A DNA stretch of 64,000 nt, from NCBI RefSeq assembly GCF_003383615.1, contig NZ_QNUL01000003.1, positions 248,001 to 312,000 of the forward strand, written 5' to 3'. How positions within the stretch are numbered: position 1 is the stretch's first letter; each line of letters starts with the position of its first letter. The DNA is from Dyadobacter luteus. Its GTDB lineage: Bacteria; Bacteroidota; Bacteroidia; Cytophagales; Spirosomataceae. Below the pieces are notes generated by a model. That model was not told the origin of the DNA, made no database searches, and was given only the letters and a program-made list of their open reading frames with translations. This document shows positions 8,797-18,189 of the stretch, piece by piece. The position numbers were made by a program, and so were the translations under genes.

Positions 8797-11091
8797 ATGT
8801 TAACACAAAATTTGGGCTACCCGCGGATTGGTGGACAAAGACAACTCAAAAAAGCTTCTGAACAATTTTGGGCAGGAAAAATTGAAGCAACTGAACTTCA
8901 AAGTGTTGCTCAACAAATCAGGGAAGAAAACTGGCAAACACAACTGAATGCCGGAATTGATCTCATCCCCTGTAACGATTTCAGTTTTTATGATCAGACA
9001 TTAGATATCAGCCTTTTATTAGGAGTGATACCGGAACGTTACGAGGCTGTTCTTGCTCAAACAAACAATGAGCTCGAAGTATATTTTGCTATGGCACGTG
9101 GTTATCAGAAGAACGGTCTGGACATTACAGCCATGGAAATGACCAAATGGCTCGATACCAACTACCACTACATTGTACCGGAGTTTAAAGCAAATCAGCA
9201 GTTCCGGATTTCAAATGAAAATATCTTCAACGAATACACAAAGGCCAAACAGATTGTAGGGAAAAAAGCGAAGCCAGTATTGTTGGGGCCCATAAGCTAC
9301 CTGCTACTCGGAAAAGAAAAAGAAGCGGGTTTCGAAAGAGTTGATCTTATTGAAAAACTGGTACCTGTTTATGTTGAGATTATTAGCCGCCTCGCAGGAT
9401 TAGGTGCAGAATGGATCCAGCTGGATGAGCCAACCCTTGCACTTGATCTTTCTAAAAAAGAAAAAGAAGCCTTTGAATACGCTTACCGTAGCATTGCCGC
9501 TCAGGTAACGGGTGTCAAAATATTGGTAGCCACCTACTTCGAAGCGTTATTGGACAATACTTCCCTGGCAGTGAATCTGCCCGTTCAGGCACTACATATC
9601 GATCTGGTTCGCGCCGCGGATCAGCTGAACGAAGTGCTTACATTGATTCCCGAACAGCTTATTTTATCCGTAGGAGTAGTTGATGGGCGTAATGTATGGA
9701 AAAACGACTACGAAAAATCACTGGAGCAAATCAACAAGGCCATCGATAAACTGGGGGCTGACAGAGTAATCATCGCTCCTTCATGCTCTTTGCTTCACAG
9801 CCCGATTGATCTTGATCTGGAAACAGCAATTGATCCGGAAATCAAAAACTGGATGGCCTTTGCAAAGCAGAAACTAAGTGAAGTGAACGAGCTGAAACAA
9901 ATCACGCAAGGAAATAACGCTTTACTAACAACCAACAAAGCTGCTATCGCCAGCAGACGCTTGTCTCAAAAGGTGCATAAACAGGTAGTGAAAGAGCGGG
10001 TAGCAGCGATTACAGCGGCAGACTCTCAGCGTGCAAGCGCCTTTCCGGTACGCCAGCAAATACAGCGTAAGCGTTTTAACCTACCTGCCTTCCCAACGAC
10101 AACCATAGGATCCTTCCCGCAAACAGACGAGATCCGTCAGCTGCGCGCCAGGTTCAAAAAGGGTGATTTGACTGTTGAAGCATACGAAAAAGCAATCGAA
10201 CAGGCCACCATTGATGCTATTCGCTGGCAGGAAGAAATTGATCTGGATGTACTGGTGCATGGCGAGTTTGAGCGTAATGACATGGTGGAATACTTTGGAG
10301 AGCAGCTCGACGGATTTCTGTTCACCAAAAATGGCTGGGTACAAAGCTATGGCAGCCGCTGTGTGAAACCACCGGTTATTTATGGAGATGTGAGCCGTCC
10401 TGCCGACATGACTGTTCGCTGGAGCACTTTTGCGGCAGCACAAACCGACAGACCGATGAAGGGAATGCTGACAGGTCCGGTGACGATTCTGCAATGGTCA
10501 TTTGTCCGCGACGACCAGCCGCGGGAAGTGACAACCAACCAGATCGCATTTGCTATACACGACGAAGTACTGGCCTTGGAAAAAGCAGGTATCGGTATTA
10601 TTCAGATTGATGAAGCGGCCATTCGCGAAGGCCTGCCGTTGCGCAAAGCCAAACGTCCGCACTATTTGGATTGGGCTGTAAGCGCTTTCAGAATCACGGC
10701 AAGCGGCGTGCAGGACAAGACTCAGATTCACACGCACATGTGTTACAGTGAATTTAATGACATTATAGAACATATCGCTGCCATGGATGCGGATGTAATT
10801 ACGATTGAAACGTCGCGTTCTCAAATGGAGCTTTTACAGGCATTTGCTCATTTTGAATATCCGAATGAAATCGGACCGGGCGTTTATGACATTCACTCGC
10901 CACGGGTACCGACTACCGAAGAAATGACCTCCTTGCTGACCAGAGCCGCAGACTTACTGCCAGCTCAGAACCTGTGGGTGAACCCTGACTGTGGTTTGAA
11001 AACACGTAAATGGCCGGAAACAAAAGCAGCACTTGAAAACATGGTCGCCTCTGCGAAGCAGGCCCGTGTACAGATCAATATCGAAGCCTGA
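8797..11091 (+). CDS. metE: Cobalamin-independent methionine synthase
   Basis: 764 residues, the full family length. It transfers a methyl group from 5-methyltetrahydrofolate (polyglutamate) to homocysteine in the cytoplasm. The zinc ligands are all present at a constant offset of +6 from E. coli MetE: His647 and Cys649 in the HTHMCYSEF motif, Glu671, and Cys732 in NPDCGLKTR. The N-terminus (NLGYPRIGGQRQLKKA) is typical, which fixes the start at 8797. A cobalamin riboswitch lies in its 5' leader, so expression should fall when B12 is available; a B12-dependent MetH is therefore expected elsewhere in the genome. The downstream pterin and folate genes on the same strand probably share the transcript. 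Confidence 0.98.
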   Translation: MLTQNLGYPRIGGQRQLKKASEQFWAGKIEATELQSVAQQIREENWQTQLNAGIDLIPCNDFSFYDQTLDISLLLGVIPERYEAVLAQTNNELEVYFAMARGYQKNGLDITAMEMTKWLDTNYHYIVPEFKANQQFRISNENIFNEYTKAKQIVGKKAKPVLLGPISYLLLGKEKEAGFERVDLIEKLVPVYVEIISRLAGLGAEWIQLDEPTLALDLSKKEKEAFEYAYRSIAAQVTGVKILVATYFEALLDNTSLAVNLPVQALHIDLVRAADQLNEVLTLIPEQLILSVGVVDGRNVWKNDYEKSLEQINKAIDKLGADRVIIAPSCSLLHSPIDLDLETAIDPEIKNWMAFAKQKLSEVNELKQITQGNNALLTTNKAAIASRRLSQKVHKQVVKERVAAITAADSQRASAFPVRQQIQRKRFNLPAFPTTTIGSFPQTDEIRQLRARFKKGDLTVEAYEKAIEQATIDAIRWQEEIDLDVLVHGEFERNDMVEYFGEQLDGFLFTKNGWVQSYGSRCVKPPVIYGDVSRPADMTVRWSTFAAAQTDRPMKGMLTGPVTILQWSFVRDDQPREVTTNQIAFAIHDEVLALEKAGIGIIQIDEAAIREGLPLRKAKRPHYLDWAVSAFRITASGVQDKTQIHTHMCYSEFNDIIEHIAAMDADVITIETSRSQMELLQAFAHFEYPNEIGPGVYDIHSPRVPTTEEMTSLLTRAADLLPAQNLWVNPDCGLKTRKWPETKAALENMVASAKQARVQINIEA

Positions 11092-11151
11092 TTGAATAGC
11101 ACTGAAAGGGCAGGCAATCCTGTTTGCTCTTTCTGACTTACACCATTATCT

Positions 11152-11571
11152 ATGCTTATACATGTCACACGCCGGGAGACTTTTAACGCCGCGCACAGAA
11201 TGTACCGTGAAGAGTGGAGTGCAGAAAAGAATGAGGAGGTATTTGGCAGATGCGCCAACCCAAACTGGCACGGGCACAACTTCACGCTTTTCGTAACCGT
11301 GAAGGGTGAAATCGACGATAAAAAGGGGTATTTGATTGATTTGAAAGAGCTAAAAAAAATGATTAAGGAATATGTGATTGAAAAAGTGGATCATAGAAAC
11401 CTGAACCTGGATGTCGATTTTATGAAAGGTAAAATGGCGACTACAGAAATGCTCTGTGCGCAGATTTTCCATCAATTAAAAAAACCTGTTGAAGCCTGTG
11501 AAGGCGTGTTTATGCACTCTGTCAGGCTGCATGAGACTGAGAATAATTCGGCAGAATATTTCGGACAGTAA
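11152..11571 (+). CDS. 6-pyruvoyl-tetrahydropterin synthase / 6-carboxytetrahydropterin synthase family
   Basis: 139 residues with the complete T-fold active site: zinc ligands His15 (FNAAHRM), His40 and His42 (WHGHNF), catalytic Cys34, the Asp80-His81 pair (KVDHRNLN) and the C-terminal Glu128 that anchors the pterin. The spacing CANPNWHGH (Cys, five residues, HGH) resembles the tetrahydrobiopterin-type enzyme more than the CxxxHGH spacing of QueD. It acts on dihydroneopterin triphosphate. The gene sits between metE and glyA, 60 bp after metE, so a pterin or folate role is suggested by context. Which product it makes cannot be settled from sequence, so no gene symbol is given. Confidence 0.85.
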   Translation: MLIHVTRRETFNAAHRMYREEWSAEKNEEVFGRCANPNWHGHNFTLFVTVKGEIDDKKGYLIDLKELKKMIKEYVIEKVDHRNLNLDVDFMKGKMATTEMLCAQIFHQLKKPVEACEGVFMHSVRLHETENNSAEYFGQ

Positions 11572-11676
11572 ATACTGATAGAAAGCAATCAGCATTTGGG
11601 GCAAAATCCCGACCAGGTCATAACTGATAGCCAACTGCTTACTGCTAAAAAATAAACATTAAACCAACTATTCTAC

Positions 11677-12948
11677 ATGAAAAGAGACGAACTTATATTT
11701 AGCTTAATCAATGAGGAACAGGATCGTCAGGAAACAGGTATTGAACTGATTGCGTCCGAAAACTTTGTCAGTAAGCAGGTCATGGAGGCAGCCGGCTCAG
11801 CCCTGACCAACAAATATGCCGAAGGCTTACCCGGCAAACGTTATTATGGTGGATGTCAGGTAGTCGACAAAATCGAAAGCATTGCCATCAACCGTGCCAA
11901 AGAGCTTTTCGGTGCTGAGTGGGTAAATGTACAGCCACACTCAGGCGCACAGGCCAATACAGCTGTTTTCCTGGCGACTTTACAGCCAGGTGACAAAATA
12001 TTGGGTTTTGATCTTTCCCACGGCGGGCACCTCACACACGGATCGCCCGTAAATTTTTCCGGCAAAAATTACCAGCCTTTCTTTTATGGTGTAAGTCGGG
12101 AAACAGGTTTGGTCGACTACAAACAACTTGAAGAAGTAGCATTAAGAGAGAAACCCAAAATGATCATTTGTGGAGCCTCGGCCTATTCCCGCGACTGGGA
12201 CTATCAGTTTATCAGAAATGTGGCTGATGAAATTGGTGCGTTGGTGTTAGCGGATATTTCCCACCCTGCCGGTCTGATTGCCAAAGGTTTGCTTGCCGAC
12301 CCGTTACCGCATTGCCACATCGTTACCACCACAACTCACAAAACACTGCGTGGTCCACGGGGAGGAATGATTATGCTGGGCAAAGATTTTGAAAATCCTT
12401 TCGGACAAACCACGCCAAAGGGTGAGCTCAAAAAAATGTCGTCCATTCTGGACATGGCTGTTTTCCCTGGTACACAAGGCGGCCCACTGGAACATATCAT
12501 TGCAGCCAAGGCTATTGCTTACGAGGAGGCACTTAGTGAAGAATATTTTGAATATATTTCGCAAGTGAAAAAGAATGCGGCAGTGATGGCGAATACATTG
12601 ATCAGCCTGGGTTACAACATTATCTCAGGAGGAACAGATAATCACCTGATGCTGATCGACCTAAGAAACAAGAACATAACGGGTAAAGCAGCAGAAAATG
12701 CCTTGGGAGCGGCAGAGATTACAGTAAACAAAAATATGGTTCCTTACGACGACAGATCCCCTTTCGTAACATCAGGAATACGCATCGGAACTGCTGCTAT
12801 CACCACACGAGGTTTGAAAGAAAAAGAGATGGAAAAGATTGTGGAGTTGATTGACGCTGTAATTTCCAATCCCGAAAATGAATCAGAATTAAAGAGAATA
12901 AAAACGGAGGTACATACGATGATGGCTGCCAACCCATTATACAAATAG
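11677..12948 (+). CDS. glyA: Serine hydroxymethyltransferase
   Basis: 423 residues, usual length for bacterial GlyA. It interconverts serine and glycine while loading tetrahydrofolate with a one-carbon unit, using pyridoxal phosphate. The PLP lysine is Lys222 in [14 protein letters not shown]. Other family signatures are [24 protein letters not shown] and HSGAQAN. It supplies methylene-tetrahydrofolate for the metF-like gene that follows 44 bp downstream and so for MetE, which explains the gene order. A 105-bp gap separates it from the pterin synthase gene; no terminator is visible there, so read-through from the riboswitch promoter is plausible. Confidence 0.97.
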   Translation: MKRDELIFSLINEEQDRQETGIELIASENFVSKQVMEAAGSALTNKYAEGLPGKRYYGGCQVVDKIESIAINRAKELFGAEWVNVQPHSGAQANTAVFLATLQPGDKILGFDLSHGGHLTHGSPVNFSGKNYQPFFYGVSRETGLVDYKQLEEVALREKPKMIICGASAYSRDWDYQFIRNVADEIGALVLADISHPAGLIAKGLLADPLPHCHIVTTTTHKTLRGPRGGMIMLGKDFENPFGQTTPKGELKKMSSILDMAVFPGTQGGPLEHIIAAKAIAYEEALSEEYFEYISQVKKNAAVMANTLISLGYNIISGGTDNHLMLIDLRNKNITGKAAENALGAAEITVNKNMVPYDDRSPFVTSGIRIGTAAITTRGLKEKEMEKIVELIDAVISNPENESELKRIKTEVHTMMAANPLYK

Positions 12949-12992
12949 TACCGGATAACGAGAAAAAAGAAGCCGACTACAGAAGCATTATC

Positions 12993-13985
12993 ATGTTTTT
13001 ACAAAAAATTAAATCAGGAGAATCGGGTGTGATGCTTTACGGCATTACACCTCCAAAAGCCCGTACAATTACTGAACGGGTTGAAGAAATTGCGCAAAAG
13101 ACCGTTGATCGTTTGTCGTCACTTGATATAGATGCACTTGTAGTGTACGATGTACAGGATGAATCGGCACGAACCAAGGAGGAGAGGCCATTTCCCTTTA
13201 TCAATGCATTGGATCCGTTTACATTTGCTTCGCAGCATCTGAGTGCATTACAAGTGCCAAAGATTATCTATCGTCCTGCCGGCAAGTTTTCTGCAGATGA
13301 GCTTTCGAAATGGCTTCAACAACTTCATACACATCAGTTTCACCCTGTATTTGTGGGTGTACCTGCTCCGGATTTTCCGGTAAAAACAAGTTTGCCAGAG
13401 GCTTATAAAATCTGGGAGGCCTATCAGGAAACATCGGTAATCGGTGCTGTTACTATTCCTGAAAGGCATGAAGTACTCAAAGATGAAGATGTCAGAATGC
13501 TTGACAAAATGGATAGCGGTGTCTCCTACTTTATCTCTCAGTGTGTTTTTGATATTGCTTATGCAAAGCAGGTTGTGAAGGATTTGGCTATCAGTTGCGA
13601 AAACAAACAAATAGCCCCGCCTACTATCATATTCACGATTACTGCGTGCGGCTCTCCCAAAACGCTCAGTTTTATGGAATGGCTGGGGATTCATGTACCT
13701 GCGCAAACTAAGGAAGAACTGCTGGCAGAAGAGGATATGCTTGGAAAATCTGTACAAATTTGCCTGGATATAGCTGCAGAACTTACTGCCTACTGTGTGG
13801 AACACGCTATTCCTTTCGGGTTTAATATTGAAAGTGTAGCCATTCGTAAAACTGAAATTGAGGCGTCTATCGACATGGCCAATTCGATAGCAAAAATGCT
13901 GATAAATAAAGGAATAAGAAAAGCTTCGTCAGATTCCGATTTGCGAACTGTTGAAAGCACTTTAAAATCGGGATTATACGTCTGA
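12993..13985 (+). CDS. metF: Methylenetetrahydrofolate reductase-like protein
   Basis: 330 residues of TIM-barrel character. It begins MFLQKIKSGESGVMLYGITPPKARTIT instead of the classical FEFFPPK opening but keeps a PPK-containing first strand, the KTEIEASIDMAN region and the length of a MetF-type enzyme. Reduction of methylene- to 5-methyl-tetrahydrofolate with FAD would give the methyl donor used by MetE, and the metE-glyA-metF order supports that. The sequence is clearly divergent from E. coli MetF, so a related folate or corrinoid-type barrel is an alternative. It is likely the last gene of the B12-controlled unit; a weak hairpin (13982-14003) overlaps its stop. Confidence 0.65.
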   Translation: MFLQKIKSGESGVMLYGITPPKARTITERVEEIAQKTVDRLSSLDIDALVVYDVQDESARTKEERPFPFINALDPFTFASQHLSALQVPKIIYRPAGKFSADELSKWLQQLHTHQFHPVFVGVPAPDFPVKTSLPEAYKIWEAYQETSVIGAVTIPERHEVLKDEDVRMLDKMDSGVSYFISQCVFDIAYAKQVVKDLAISCENKQIAPPTIIFTITACGSPKTLSFMEWLGIHVPAQTKEELLAEEDMLGKSVQICLDIAAELTAYCVEHAIPFGFNIESVAIRKTEIEASIDMANSIAKMLINKGIRKASSDSDLRTVESTLKSGLYV

Positions 13986-14074
13986 CTTTAGAACAGGAGT
14001 CAGTAAAACCCATAAAAAATTCGCACGACCCGCTTATCCGCTTTGAGAAAATTTTCAAACCGGTGTTAAAATGG

Positions 14075-14082
14075 TACTTTTG
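14075..14082 (+). promoter_or_regulatory. Putative -7 box of the cation transporter gene
   Basis: TACTTTTG matches TAnnTTTG, 32 bp before the ATG at 14115. A T-rich TTTTC lies about 20 bp upstream in place of a perfect TTTG. Confidence 0.5.
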
Positions 14083-14114
14083 TCTGCCAAGGAGCAATTG
14101 TTATTATATTTCCC

Positions 14115-14993
14115 ATGCCAGAAACCAGCCCGCACGAAAAGGCAATCAGTACCACTTATTTCAGCATTTTCAGCAGTGCGGGGTTGGCGATCATAAAAGG
14201 CGCTGCAGGGTATTTTGGTAATTCATATGCTCTGGTTGCTGATGCTATTGAATCAACTGCAGATATTTTCGCTTCGATTCTTGTTCTCTTCGGACTAAAA
14301 TATACCAGCAGACCGGCCGACAGCAATCACCCTTATGGACACGGACGGGCTGAACCGCTTTTCACCTTTCTGGTAGCTGGCTTCCTGATTTTATCGGCAG
14401 TAGTTATTGCCTATGAAAGCATTCAAAATATCCGCACACCCCACGACTTACCAGAGCCGTGGACATTGGCGATTATTGCTCTAATCATTGCATGGAAGGA
14501 ATATTCTTTCCGAAAAGTGATGGCCAGAGCCAAAGAGACCAACAGTTCCTCATTAAAGGCAGATGCCTGGCACCACCGTAGCGACGCTATTACTTCGGTG
14601 GCCGCTTTCTTTGGCATTTCGTTTGCCTGTATCATGGGCAAAGGCTACGAGTCGGCCGACGACTGGGCCGCACTTTTTGCTGCTGCATTTATCCTTTATA
14701 ATTGTTACTCCATTTTCAGGCCTGCGCTGGCTGAGATCATGGATGAAAATCTTTATGACGAACTCGAACAGCAGATACGTGAGGTGTCTGTAACAGAGCC
14801 AGGTATTTTGGGCACAGAAAAATGCTGGATCAGAAAGGCCGGATTGACTTATCATATTGAACTCCATGCTATTGTAGACGGCGACATTCCGGTTCGGGAT
14901 GGACATATACTTTCCCACAAGCTACAGGACCGCCTTAGAAAAAACTTTCCGGAGCTGGGAAATATCCTCATTCATATTGAACCTGACAAGTAA
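14115..14993 (+). CDS. Cation diffusion facilitator (CDF) family metal/proton antiporter
   Basis: 292 residues with six predicted membrane helices and a cytoplasmic tail. Helix 2 contains the metal-site motif ALVADAIESTADI and helix 5 the partner AWHHRSDAITS; HPYGHGRAE is the conserved loop between helices 2 and 3. The C-terminal 85 residues carry the family dimerisation domain (GLTYHIELHAIVDGD). These proteins export Zn, Co, Mn, Fe or similar divalent ions from the cytoplasm. Having HxxxD in helix 5 together with D in helix 2 fits a Zn-transporting type, but this is only suggestive. It is transcribed from its own promoter and converges on apbE with only four bases between the stop codons. 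Confidence 0.9.
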   Translation: MPETSPHEKAISTTYFSIFSSAGLAIIKGAAGYFGNSYALVADAIESTADIFASILVLFGLKYTSRPADSNHPYGHGRAEPLFTFLVAGFLILSAVVIAYESIQNIRTPHDLPEPWTLAIIALIIAWKEYSFRKVMARAKETNSSSLKADAWHHRSDAITSVAAFFGISFACIMGKGYESADDWAALFAAAFILYNCYSIFRPALAEIMDENLYDELEQQIREVSVTEPGILGTEKCWIRKAGLTYHIELHAIVDGDIPVRDGHILSHKLQDRLRKNFPELGNILIHIEPDK

Positions 14994-14997
14994 GTAC

Positions 14998-15984
14998 TCA
15001 GAGTTTAGCACTCCGAATTATCCTTCCGGTATCAGTCAGGAAAACATACCGATACTCCGGAAATCGTCTGATCAATTTGAGTCCTTCTTCTGCACCTAAC
15101 ACCATGATAGAAGTACTCAGCGCATTGGCAAATTCGGCGCCGGGACCAATAATAGTTACACTCGTAAGTCCGGTAGAGGGATAGCCTGTCCTGGGGTTAA
15201 TGATGTGTGAGTAGCGTTTACCATCAATTTCCGCATACTTTTCATAGCTTCCGGAGGTCGCTACAGAAGCATTTCTGATTTTTAGAACTTTCACCAGTTT
15301 TCTGGTTTTAAAAGGATTCGTAATACCGATATTCCATGGTTTCCTGTTGACCTGCTCTCCCCAGGCTGAAAGATCACCCGATGCATTTACAATTCCTCCT
15401 TTTACCCCGTTTGCCCGCAAAATTGCACGTCCTCTATCTGCAGCATAGCCTTTGCCGATGGAGCCAAATCCGATTTTCATACCATGTCGGGACAGATAAA
15501 TAGTGGAATTGACACTATCCAGAACAATGTGTTCGAATCCCACTTTCTCCACCGATTTTCGCACCGCAAGAGAATCAGGCATCTGCGTCATACTGCCATC
15601 GTACAGCCAGATTTTATCCATGGCAACAATACTGATGTCAAACGCTCCGCCAGACATTTCCGAATAGCTAATCGCCCTTTTAGTCAGCTCAAAAACTTCC
15701 CTATCTACTTTGACAGGCCGTATCCCTGCATTTCTATTTACTTCGGAAACCTGTGTTTGCGGGCGCCATTCAGAGATCAGATTTTCAATTCTTTCCATTT
15801 CGGCAACGGCCTGATCGATCTCCATCCTTGCCTGAACAGAGTCTTTGGCCACCACACTGATGTCAAACAATGAGCCCATTTGCATCATTTGTCGTTTTAC
15901 GAGCACCTGTGCAAAACAGGAAAAAGAGCATACTAAAAATAGTATGCTCCCTAAAAGTATTCCGAAACATCGTCTCTTACTCAT
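14998..15984 (-). CDS. apbE: FAD:protein FMN transferase (ApbE)
   Basis: 328 residues with a signal peptide (GILLGSILFLVCSFSCFAQ). The core shows FDISIVAMDKIW, GFGSIGKGYAADRG, NASGDLSAWG, YSHIINPRTGYP and ALSTSIMVLG, the conserved ApbE motifs for FAD and divalent-metal binding. The enzyme attaches FMN covalently to Ser/Thr in [ST]GA[ST] motifs of exported proteins. It starts one base after the stop codon of the PepSY-flavodoxin gene, and the first gene of the operon encodes a DUF2271 protein with such a motif (TGAS), which is its probable substrate. The C-terminal frame ends four bases from the convergent CDF gene. Confidence 0.95.
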   Translation of the reverse strand: MSKRRCFGILLGSILFLVCSFSCFAQVLVKRQMMQMGSLFDISVVAKDSVQARMEIDQAVAEMERIENLISEWRPQTQVSEVNRNAGIRPVKVDREVFELTKRAISYSEMSGGAFDISIVAMDKIWLYDGSMTQMPDSLAVRKSVEKVGFEHIVLDSVNSTIYLSRHGMKIGFGSIGKGYAADRGRAILRANGVKGGIVNASGDLSAWGEQVNRKPWNIGITNPFKTRKLVKVLKIRNASVATSGSYEKYAEIDGKRYSHIINPRTGYPSTGLTSVTIIGPGAEFANALSTSIMVLGAEEGLKLIRRFPEYRYVFLTDTGRIIRSAKL

Positions 15985-15985
15985 A

Positions 15986-18184
15986 TTAGTAACAGTCGGT
16001 CATGAGCTGATTTCGATTCTTATAAAAACTGAGCGTCTGGTTATTTTTTGACAGACAAAGTTCTTCCAGCAAAATTTCTACATCCTTCTGCATTTTCAAA
16101 GAACCACAGATCATGATTACCCCTTCATTTGCCAGCAAATCAGCAAAATACTGAGCATCTTTTCTGATCAGATCCATCACATATTGTGGTTCATTTCCAC
16201 GCGAATAGGCAAAATTAAGACTCTCCAGATGTTTCTGTGCGATTTCATCAGCTGAAAACTGCCGGTATTGTGCTGTCAGCTCATTATCATACCGGAATCC
16301 GGCATACATTCTCACCGGAATAGCATCCCTGTTATTCATGATCATTCCCAAAAACGGCGCAATACCTGTACCATTCGCGATCATGGCAACAGCGGGCGCT
16401 TTCTTTGGAAAATGGAAAGCGGAATTTTGTACAATACGCGCTTTCAGTTTGCCATTTAATTCCAGGTTATATAGGTAACCTGATCCCAATCCATTTTCGT
16501 AAAGCTTCACCATCAACTGTATTCTTCCATCATTTTGACCAATGGAATAAAAGCGCTCGCGGCTGTCAGAAGCCGGGTAAATCGCCAGTAAATCCCCCGA
16601 CTGAAAATCACTACGAGACTGCGGAGCAAGTATGATTTTAAAAGTGGAATTGTCGTCGCTTACCAATGTTTTTTCAACCACCTTCAGCGTTTTCAGACCT
16701 ACCTGTTTTTCTGTATACAACGCAGGAGCAGTGGCCAATGCAGTCAACGATCTTTCACTCCAGGCATGTACCCATTTCACAAATTCGTCCGGAGACTTAT
16801 CGTTCACCGTATACAGGTTCAGGTAGCGCTTGGCCCATTCCTGCTTTTCCAGCAGCTGATCCACGTCTTTGGCAAATTCACAGAAGTCCGGATACGCCTT
16901 TGAGCCGAAACCCACTACACTGAATAAAATATCCTGTTGCTGATTTATTTTACTTACCAGATCTGTAAAATGTGTGGCATTTGCAGGCGGACTACCTAAC
17001 CCGTAAGTCGATGTAAAAATAATCAGATGCTGCGCCTGGGGATAAGCCCGATACTGATTCATTTCAGCTATGAAAGAACGTTTTCCGTCTGAGAGCAATT
17101 GCTGGTGGATCTGATTGGCAAAGAATAAAGTGCTGCCATTCTCAGTTCCTACGAGCACTACAATTTCTGCGTTTTCTGCTTTAAACTTATTCTTGACCTT
17201 CGTTCTCGTTCGCTTGAAAGTCATTACAAATCCGGTGTAGATAAATGCCAGAATATTCAGCGAAGCAAAGCCCAATACAACCGCCCAAATGATATTGGTT
17301 CGACCCGTATGCAAATCCAGACTCAGTTTCTCAAACACCACTGTTTTGGCGATGGATGTCTGTTCTGCAACAGAACCGTCAATCTGATTTACATTGATGA
17401 TTTTATCCCGAAGTTTAAGGATAAAAAACTCCTCTGGGTCGTCTTCCATCAGAGGGAATTCTATCTTCTCAACATGAGCTAATTTGGTTTGCTGAAATAT
17501 AGGAAACTTCGTTTTCTCCAAAGGAATTGCTTCGCCAGATTGTTCGGTTACAACAGGTTTCTGCTCTTCCTGATTCATCAGACCTATCCTCACCATAAAA
17601 AGGTAAGTACCTGTAAGTGAAATAACCAGAATCGGAACCAGGAAAAGTCTGCCACTGACTACATGGAAATATTGCGAGAAGAAATCACGATTAATTTTTG
17701 CAAAAAAATGGCGTACTCCCTGCTGTCGTTTGACGATCAGGATAACTCCGCTGATGGTAATCAGAAACAACAAAAAGGAAACAATTCCTACGGCAATTCG
17801 CCCGGTTTCTTTCAGAAACAGAGAACGGTGCAGGGCAATATTCCACTGTATAAAACTGCTCTTTGGCACAATGGGACCCAGCACTTTTCCATCCCGCGGA
17901 TCGATATAAGCCTTTACATGATCCCCATCTTCATTGGTAGCGTCAATCGTCACAAACTGGTTGTGGTCAACCGACAACTCCATAATCTCGGGATATACCT
18001 TGCTTAAAGCCGGTATGCACGCCGCCAGACTGATGCTATCAACATCTTCAATCCGGTAACCAGGTGTTTTTTCATTCACTGCGTCGAACGCAAGAATGAC
18101 CCCTGTTACTGAAAGAATGATCAAAAACAGTGTAGAAACAAAAGCAAGGGCTAAATGTGCATACCTCCAGATAGAAAGCGTCAT
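15986..18184 (-). CDS. PepSY membrane protein fused to flavodoxin and FAD/NAD(P)H reductase domains
   Basis: 732 residues. The N-terminal 330 residues form a PepSY_TM module with His-containing helices (YAHLALAFVSTLFLIILSVT, ALHRSLFLKETGRIAVG, FHVVSGRLFLVPILVISLTG, LDLHTGRTNIIW). From about 340 to 480 there is a flavodoxin domain (VLVGTENGST, TSTYGLGSPPANATHF). Next is an FAD-binding region near 535 (RERFYSIGQ), then the NAD(P)H-binding end (MIANGTGIAPFLG near 605, ICGSLKMQKDVEILLEE). The cytoplasmic half can carry electrons from NAD(P)H via FAD and FMN to hemes in the membrane half, and on to periplasmic acceptors. It sits between DUF2271 and apbE with spacings of 5 and 1 bp, a tight operon. 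Ferric-complex reduction is the likely purpose, by inference. Confidence 0.9.
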   Translation of the reverse strand: MTLSIWRYAHLALAFVSTLFLIILSVTGVILAFDAVNEKTPGYRIEDVDSISLAACIPALSKVYPEIMELSVDHNQFVTIDATNEDGDHVKAYIDPRDGKVLGPIVPKSSFIQWNIALHRSLFLKETGRIAVGIVSFLLFLITISGVILIVKRQQGVRHFFAKINRDFFSQYFHVVSGRLFLVPILVISLTGTYLFMVRIGLMNQEEQKPVVTEQSGEAIPLEKTKFPIFQQTKLAHVEKIEFPLMEDDPEEFFILKLRDKIINVNQIDGSVAEQTSIAKTVVFEKLSLDLHTGRTNIIWAVVLGFASLNILAFIYTGFVMTFKRTRTKVKNKFKAENAEIVVLVGTENGSTLFFANQIHQQLLSDGKRSFIAEMNQYRAYPQAQHLIIFTSTYGLGSPPANATHFTDLVSKINQQQDILFSVVGFGSKAYPDFCEFAKDVDQLLEKQEWAKRYLNLYTVNDKSPDEFVKWVHAWSERSLTALATAPALYTEKQVGLKTLKVVEKTLVSDDNSTFKIILAPQSRSDFQSGDLLAIYPASDSRERFYSIGQNDGRIQLMVKLYENGLGSGYLYNLELNGKLKARIVQNSAFHFPKKAPAVAMIANGTGIAPFLGMIMNNRDAIPVRMYAGFRYDNELTAQYRQFSADEIAQKHLESLNFAYSRGNEPQYVMDLIRKDAQYFADLLANEGVIMICGSLKMQKDVEILLEELCLSKNNQTLSFYKNRNQLMTDCY

Positions 18185-18189
18185 CAGAA

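Noticed and set aside
13248..13805. 185-codon minus-strand frame
   Set aside because: Antisense to the metF-like gene and without recognisable motifs.
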